Part shown: in pieces, positions 31,287 through 35,395 of the stretch
Numbering within the stretch: position 1 is the first letter of the stretch
Layout: the number at the start of each line of letters is the position of its first letter
NCBI GenBank assembly: GCA_937907525.1
Contig: CALCIB010000087.1
Coordinates: 1-35,395, forward strand
DNA: 35,395 nucleotides
Source of the DNA: an uncultured Planctomycetales bacterium
GTDB lineage: Bacteria > Planctomycetota > Planctomycetia > Isosphaerales > Isosphaeraceae
Direction of reading: 5' to 3'
Position numbers and translations under genes: made by a program
Notes under the pieces: model-generated
What the model was told of the DNA's origin: nothing
Database searches by the model: none
Seen by the model: the letters and a program-made list of their open reading frames with translations, nothing else

Positions 31287-32105
31287 ATGAGCATCGTGTT
31301 CTTCTGTTCGCGCTGCGGGGCCCGGTTCGAGGTCGGCGAACAGGCGGCGGGCAAGACGGGGCGATGCAAGCGGTGCGGGGAGCGGATCGCGGTCCCGAAG
31401 GCGGCGCCGGTCGCCGTCGCGGTCGCGTCCGCGTCCCCCGCGACGGCGGCGGCGGACGGCGGGCCGGGGTGGCTGGAGCGCGTGGGGAGCCAGGTCGGGC
31501 TGGCCCCGCTGACCGTCGGCCGAATGCCGGGCGTTCGAACGCGCGACCCCGGCGCCCCGCCGGTCGACGACGACCTGGGGGATTCCAAGCCCTACGCGCT
31601 GGTGGTCGAGAAGAAGCGACCCCCGATCCGCCGCCTGGCGGGGAGCACCGGGCCCGCGGGAGAGGCGACCGTCCTCTGGCGGCGGGGCTGGCTGACGATC
31701 CAGCGGACGTTCCGGCGGATCAACGAGTTCGCCTACCTTCTGTCCGTACCGTTCCTCATGCTCTTCTTGATCGGCGCGGCCACGCACAACCGCGGCCTCG
31801 CGCTCTTGGGGGCGGAGGTCGTCGTCCTGTTGAACGTCGGCCGGGTCGTCACCGGGCTGGCGAACGTCCTGGCCGTCCCGTTCCGCGACGGCCCCGCGAC
31901 CGGCCTGTTGTTTCTGGTCCCGCCGTTCACGATCAAATACATGATCGACAACTGGAACAAGCTGAGGCGTCCCACCCAGCGCGTGACGACCCCGATTCTG
32001 ACGATCGCGGCGGTGCTGCTCGCGTTCGTCCTGCTCCCCTCGCTCTCCGGCGGCGCCGCCAAGAAGCCCGCGAACCGGCCCGAGACCACGATCCCGGGTC
32101 GCTGA
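31287..32105 (+). CDS. zinc-ribbon multi-pass membrane protein, function unknown
   Basis: A 272-residue protein with an N-terminal zinc ribbon (FFCSRCGARFEV...GRCKRCGERIAVP, two C-x2-C pairs at about residues 7-37), an Ala/Pro linker, and about four membrane segments in the C-terminal half (about 155-250), with a short soluble C-terminus. This layout is frequent in planctomycetes and has no assigned function. ATG at 31287 starts the ribbon; the ribosome site is weak, and a GTG at 31224 is the other in-frame choice. It is 22 bp before the kinase gene, so it is probably co-transcribed and may work with it. Confidence 0.75.
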   Translation: MSIVFFCSRCGARFEVGEQAAGKTGRCKRCGERIAVPKAAPVAVAVASASPATAAADGGPGWLERVGSQVGLAPLTVGRMPGVRTRDPGAPPVDDDLGDSKPYALVVEKKRPPIRRLAGSTGPAGEATVLWRRGWLTIQRTFRRINEFAYLLSVPFLMLFLIGAATHNRGLALLGAEVVVLLNVGRVVTGLANVLAVPFRDGPATGLLFLVPPFTIKYMIDNWNKLRRPTQRVTTPILTIAAVLLAFVLLPSLSGGAAKKPANRPETTIPGR

Positions 32106-32127
32106 CCCGTCACTCCCCGAGTCCACC

Positions 32128-33804
32128 ATGAGCACGGACCCGCCCCCCCTCGCCGCCTCGCCCGAGTCGGATTCCGTCATCGACCTGTTCCCGACCGAGG
32201 CCTACCCGCCGCCGGACGAGGCCCCGACGATCCGACGCGCGGCCGGGTTCGTGGGGATGGCCGATTCCGCGGCCGGCAGCCTCGTAGCCGAGACCCACGA
32301 CCTTCGCCGTCGCCGCCTGGCCGCCGCCGCGCTGTTCCTCACCGCGGTTTGGGCGGGCCTGCTGGTCTGGAGCCTGATCCGCGGGACGATGGGGGCGAAC
32401 TGGCTCGTCGACGTCGTCAAGTTCGCGCGGTTGATCGTTTCCGGCGTCGTCGCCGCGGTCCTCCTGGGCTCTCGGCCGCTGTCGCGGGGTTGGGTCAAGG
32501 GGCTTGAATACGGCCTCTTCGGCTCGATGATGCTCCTGTTGGGCCTCTCGGAATACCTGCTGGGCGTCGACGCCTTGCGCCAGGGCGACGCGCTGGCGCT
32601 GGCGACGTACATGAAGAACGGCGTCGTCGGCGCCGTGATCCTGATGGTCCTGTACGGGGCGCTGATTCCCAATGACACGGTCACCGCCGCCAAGGTCGTC
32701 CTGACGATGGCCCTGGTCCCACTGGTGGCGTTCACGCTCCTCATGGAGTTGGAGCACCCCGACCTGGTCGAGGAGTTGGAGACGATGCGCTCCTCCGAAC
32801 ACGCCGGGTCCAACGCGGTCGCGTTGATCGCCGGCGCGGCGCTGGCGATCTACTCGGCCCACGTCCTCAACGGTCTGCGCAAGGACCTGCACGACGCCCG
32901 CAAGTTCGGCCAGTACCGCCTGGGCCGGAAGCTGGGCGCGGGGGGGATGGGCGAGGTCTACTTCGCCGAGCACCGACTCTTGAAGCGGCCCTGCGCGCTG
33001 AAGCTCATCAAGCCGGACTCCGGCGCCGACCCGCTCGCCGTGGCTCGGTTCGAGCGCGAGGTGAAATCGGCGGCGCGGCTGTCGCACCCCAACACGATCG
33101 CCGTTTACGACTACGGCCGAACCGATGACGGGACGTTCTACTACGTCATGGAATATCTTCCCGGCATGAGCCTGCACGACCTGATCCGCCGCCACGGCCC
33201 GCTCCCCCCCGGCCGCGTCGTTCACCTGCTGCGCCAGGTCTGCGGCGGACTGGCCGAGGCGCACGGGTTGGGGATCGTCCACCGCGACCTCAAGCCGGCC
33301 AACGTCTTCGTCGCCCTCCGCGGCGGCGAGACGGACGTGGCCAAGATCCTCGACTTCGGCCTGGTGAAGCTCACCGCCGACCCCGACGCGCCCGAGTTGA
33401 CCGCCGACCGATCCGTCAGCGGCACGCCCGCCTTCATGGCCCCCGAGCAGGCGACCGGCGATCGACCCGTCGACGGCCGCGCCGATCTGTATTCGTTGGG
33501 GGCGATCGCCTACTTCGCCCTGACCGGCAAGGCCCCGTTCGACGGCGCGACGGCCATGGCCGTGATGATCGCCCAGGTCCGCGACCCCGTCGAGCCGCCG
33601 TCGCGAGTGGCCGCGGGGGTCCCCCCCGACCTGGAGCGCGTCGTCCTTCGTTGCCTCGCGAAAGACCCGGCCGAGCGTTATCCCGACGCGCGGTCGCTGG
33701 CGCGCGACCTCGCCGCCTGCGCGTGCGCCGGCGACTGGGACGAGGACAAGGCCGCCGCCTGGTGGGCGTCGCGGGACGAGCCGGCCGCCGCGCCGGTCGC
33801 CTGA
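32128..33804 (+). CDS. membrane Ser/Thr protein kinase with six TM segments
   Basis: A 558-residue protein. Residues about 60-250 contain six predicted membrane helices (for example ALFLTAVWAGLLVWSLI and ALIAGAALAIYSAHVL). Residues about 262-530 are a Hanks-type kinase: LGAGGMGEVYFAEH (Gly loop), CALKLIK (ATP Lys), IVHRDLKPANV (catalytic loop), ILDFGLVKL (metal Asp) and FMAPEQ. All catalytic residues are present, so it should be active. Bacterial kinases of this type usually put the kinase domain first and a single helix after; here the membrane module is N-terminal and large, suggesting sensing within the membrane. It lies between the zinc-ribbon protein and a GT-like protein in one operon. 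Confidence 0.95.
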   Translation: MSTDPPPLAASPESDSVIDLFPTEAYPPPDEAPTIRRAAGFVGMADSAAGSLVAETHDLRRRRLAAAALFLTAVWAGLLVWSLIRGTMGANWLVDVVKFARLIVSGVVAAVLLGSRPLSRGWVKGLEYGLFGSMMLLLGLSEYLLGVDALRQGDALALATYMKNGVVGAVILMVLYGALIPNDTVTAAKVVLTMALVPLVAFTLLMELEHPDLVEELETMRSSEHAGSNAVALIAGAALAIYSAHVLNGLRKDLHDARKFGQYRLGRKLGAGGMGEVYFAEHRLLKRPCALKLIKPDSGADPLAVARFEREVKSAARLSHPNTIAVYDYGRTDDGTFYYVMEYLPGMSLHDLIRRHGPLPPGRVVHLLRQVCGGLAEAHGLGIVHRDLKPANVFVALRGGETDVAKILDFGLVKLTADPDAPELTADRSVSGTPAFMAPEQATGDRPVDGRADLYSLGAIAYFALTGKAPFDGATAMAVMIAQVRDPVEPPSRVAAGVPPDLERVVLRCLAKDPAERYPDARSLARDLAACACAGDWDEDKAAAWWASRDEPAAAPVA

Positions 33805-33838
33805 CGACGCCGCGCGCCTTCGATCGGAGGACGACCCC

Positions 33839-35302
33839 ATGCCCGTGACGCCCTCGCGGCGGACGCTCCTGATCCTCGCCGCCTATGTCGCGGCCGCGGC
33901 GTGCTGGACGCGGTTCGCGACCGACGTCGCGCCCGGGTGGATCGCCGCGGGGCTCGAGGGACGGGCGCCTCGGCCGATCGAGGCCGCCGCTCGCTGGTTC
34001 GCCGGCGAACGCCAGACCGCCGGCGCGCTCGACCAATGGCGCGCGTCCGGGCCGGCCGTCGCCGGCGCGCTTTTGATCCACGCCGCGCTTCTGTTGGCGA
34101 TCAGGCGGTGGTCGCGCGGCGGCGGGCGGGCCGTCACGATCGCCTCGGTCGTCCTGATCGTCGCCAGCCTGGCGTTCCTGATCGCCACGGCCGTCAACGG
34201 CGACGTGCAGGATTACCACCTCTACCTGGACATCTGGCGAGAAGTGCTGGCGGGGCATGATCCCTGGTATCTGGTCGCCGGCGGACCGACCGCCACGTTC
34301 TCGCTGCACGCCTACGGGCCGTTGTACAACCTGCTGGCCTTGCCGACGCTCTGGAACCCGCTGGGGCCCAAGCTCCTCTTCGCCGCCGCGTACTGGGCGT
34401 TCGTCTCATGGCTGGCGCTCGCGGCCCCCCGCCAGGGCCTGCCGAGTTGGTGGGCGCCGGCCCTGGCGATCTGGTTCGCGGGGCCGTTCGCGTGGGTGGA
34501 GATCGCCGACTTCGGTCATTTCGACGTCCTGGTCGCGCTTTCGTGCGTCGCGGCGATCGAGACCCGCGCGCAAGGGCGTTGGACCGCGGCCGCCTTATGG
34601 ACGGCTTCCGGGACGCTCTTGAAGTACTTCCCGGCCGTGCTCGCGCCGTTTTCGGCCCTGGATCGGGGCAAGGTCCGGTGGCGATGGCTCGCGGCGACGG
34701 CGGGGCTTTCGGTGGCGGGGCTGGTGCTCGCCTGGGCGATCTGGGGCCCCTCGGTGTTTCGACCGTTCCGCCTTGCCGCGGGTCGCGAGTCGGCCGGGAT
34801 GTCCATTTTCCGCTTCCTGAGTGGGAGCCACTCGCCGATCGGGCGCGACACCCTGGTCTTCTCGCCCGACGAGATGTCCGGGCCGATCTTGCTCCTGGGC
34901 CTCTACATGGCCTGGCGATGGTGCCGACGATCCGGCCTGGAGCCCGCCGCGGCGGGGGTGACGGCCATCGTCGCGACGCTCGCGCTTTACAAGGTCGGGT
35001 TCCCGCAGTACTACATGGTGGCGTATCTGCTGGTCCCGTACTGGTTCGCGCGCGAGTCCGCGACGCTGTCGCGACGGGGGTGGGTCGTCGTGGCGTACCT
35101 GGCCGCGTTCGCGTGGATCTCGCTCTACGACTTTCGGATGGCCCGCGACGTCCCCCCTTCGATCCTCATCGACGAGTGGGCGGGACTGGTGACGTTTCCG
35201 CTCATGACGGCGTTGGCGGTGGCGATCGCCGCGGTGGGGAGGAAGGAGCCGTCGCCGGACGTCAGCCCGTCGTCGTCGAGTCCAGGACCTCGTCAAGGGT
35301 GA
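33839..35302 (+). CDS. polytopic membrane glycosyltransferase-like protein
   Basis: A 487-residue protein with about 10-12 membrane helices. The first periplasmic loop contains NGDVQDYHLYLDIWREVLAG-HDPWY followed by YGPLYNLLALPTL, the pattern of GT87/GT-C type enzymes that use lipid-linked sugars. It is related in layout to the protein at 4320-5942, but not closely in sequence. CGGAGG lies 8 bases before the ATG, 34 bp after the kinase gene, so the kinase may regulate it. Its last 41 bases overlap the end of a minus-strand gene entering from the right edge; the Ser/Pro-rich C-terminal tail is encoded in this overlap. Confidence 0.7.
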   Translation: MPVTPSRRTLLILAAYVAAAACWTRFATDVAPGWIAAGLEGRAPRPIEAAARWFAGERQTAGALDQWRASGPAVAGALLIHAALLLAIRRWSRGGGRAVTIASVVLIVASLAFLIATAVNGDVQDYHLYLDIWREVLAGHDPWYLVAGGPTATFSLHAYGPLYNLLALPTLWNPLGPKLLFAAAYWAFVSWLALAAPRQGLPSWWAPALAIWFAGPFAWVEIADFGHFDVLVALSCVAAIETRAQGRWTAAALWTASGTLLKYFPAVLAPFSALDRGKVRWRWLAATAGLSVAGLVLAWAIWGPSVFRPFRLAAGRESAGMSIFRFLSGSHSPIGRDTLVFSPDEMSGPILLLGLYMAWRWCRRSGLEPAAAGVTAIVATLALYKVGFPQYYMVAYLLVPYWFARESATLSRRGWVVVAYLAAFAWISLYDFRMARDVPPSILIDEWAGLVTFPLMTALAVAIAAVGRKEPSPDVSPSSSSPGPRQG

Positions 35303-35395
35303 CGAGTCGGCCCTCGTCGACCGCCTTGCGGACCAGAAGGCCGGCGAGGGTGGCGTCGCGGGCTTCCTGGAGCGTGACCGGCGGGGCGGGGGGGG
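35262..35395 (-). CDS. C-terminal fragment of an unknown protein (runs off the edge)
   Basis: Reading inward from the right edge the minus strand encodes about 44 residues ending VTLQEARDATLAG, then LLVRKAVDEGRLVTLDEVLD, and TGA at 35262-35264. The alternating helix-like composition is protein-like, and its stop lies 41 bases inside the convergent upstream gene. Too little is present to name a family. Confidence 0.55.
   Translation of the reverse strand, partial: PPAPPVTLQEARDATLAGLLVRKAVDEGRLVTLDEVLDSTTTG

Noticed and set aside
1..35395. Defence island, prophage or integrative element
   Set aside because: No integrase, transposase, restriction, Cas or phage structural genes; the toxin-antitoxin pair alone is not enough. 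No CRISPR-like direct repeats were seen.

Overview
This is a very GC-rich (roughly 70%) chromosomal window from a planctomycete, most likely of the Isosphaeraceae/Gemmatales type. The evidence is family content: a DUF1559 prepilin-like protein, a Tat-exported DUF1501 protein, a protein starting with an LEPR-XLL-like motif, a DUF3179-like protein, a zinc-ribbon membrane protein paired with a membrane Ser/Thr kinase, and several lipoproteins and Cys-rich secreted proteins. No species can be named from the sequence alone. I found no rRNA, tRNA, CRISPR array, integrase or transposase.

Layout. (1) 127-3822, minus: a tightly coupled five-gene operon, ExbB/TolQ - ExbD - ExbD - OB-like secreted protein - VWA protein. 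(2) 4057-4215: first copy of a composite inverted-repeat element; a second copy is at 10279-10407. (3) 4320-10217, plus: GT87-like membrane glycosyltransferase, small lipoprotein, DUF1559 protein, DUF3179-like protein, and a MurE-like protein whose P-loop lysine is missing. (4) 10457-15966, minus: tyrA - purSL - NYN-domain nuclease - purQ, with a PurS-PurL fusion. (5) 16091-17301, plus: a relic of a YD/RHS repeat, then two Cys-rich secreted proteins, the second metallothionein-like, closed by tandem terminators. (6) 17510-20088, minus: ispF - cysS - ruvC. (7) 20509-21134, plus: csrA and rpsU, with GGA-type sites in the csrA leader. (8) 21227-24663, minus: glutamate dehydrogenase-type gene - purB, then the LEPR-XLL-like protein. 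(9) 24820-28913: creatininase-family hydrolase, a CusF-like/SCO fusion lipoprotein and an ArsR-type regulator on plus, converging with a TolC-family protein on minus; this resembles a copper or metal handling neighbourhood. (10) 29247-31189, plus: DUF1501 protein, then a toxin-first type II toxin-antitoxin pair with a readable promoter and operator. (11) 31287-35302, plus: zinc-ribbon membrane protein, six-TM Ser/Thr kinase and a second polytopic GT-like protein. A gene on the minus strand enters from the right edge and overlaps the last one tail to tail.

How it fits together: housekeeping blocks (purine synthesis purQ/purSL/purB, tyrosine synthesis, isoprenoid, tRNA charging, Holliday junction resolution, ribosomal protein) alternate with planctomycete-specific envelope genes. 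The least explained parts are the ExbBD/VWA operon, the MurE-like protein with a broken ATP site, the NYN nuclease lodged between purSL and purQ, the Cys-rich pair beside an RHS relic, and the composite inverted repeats.
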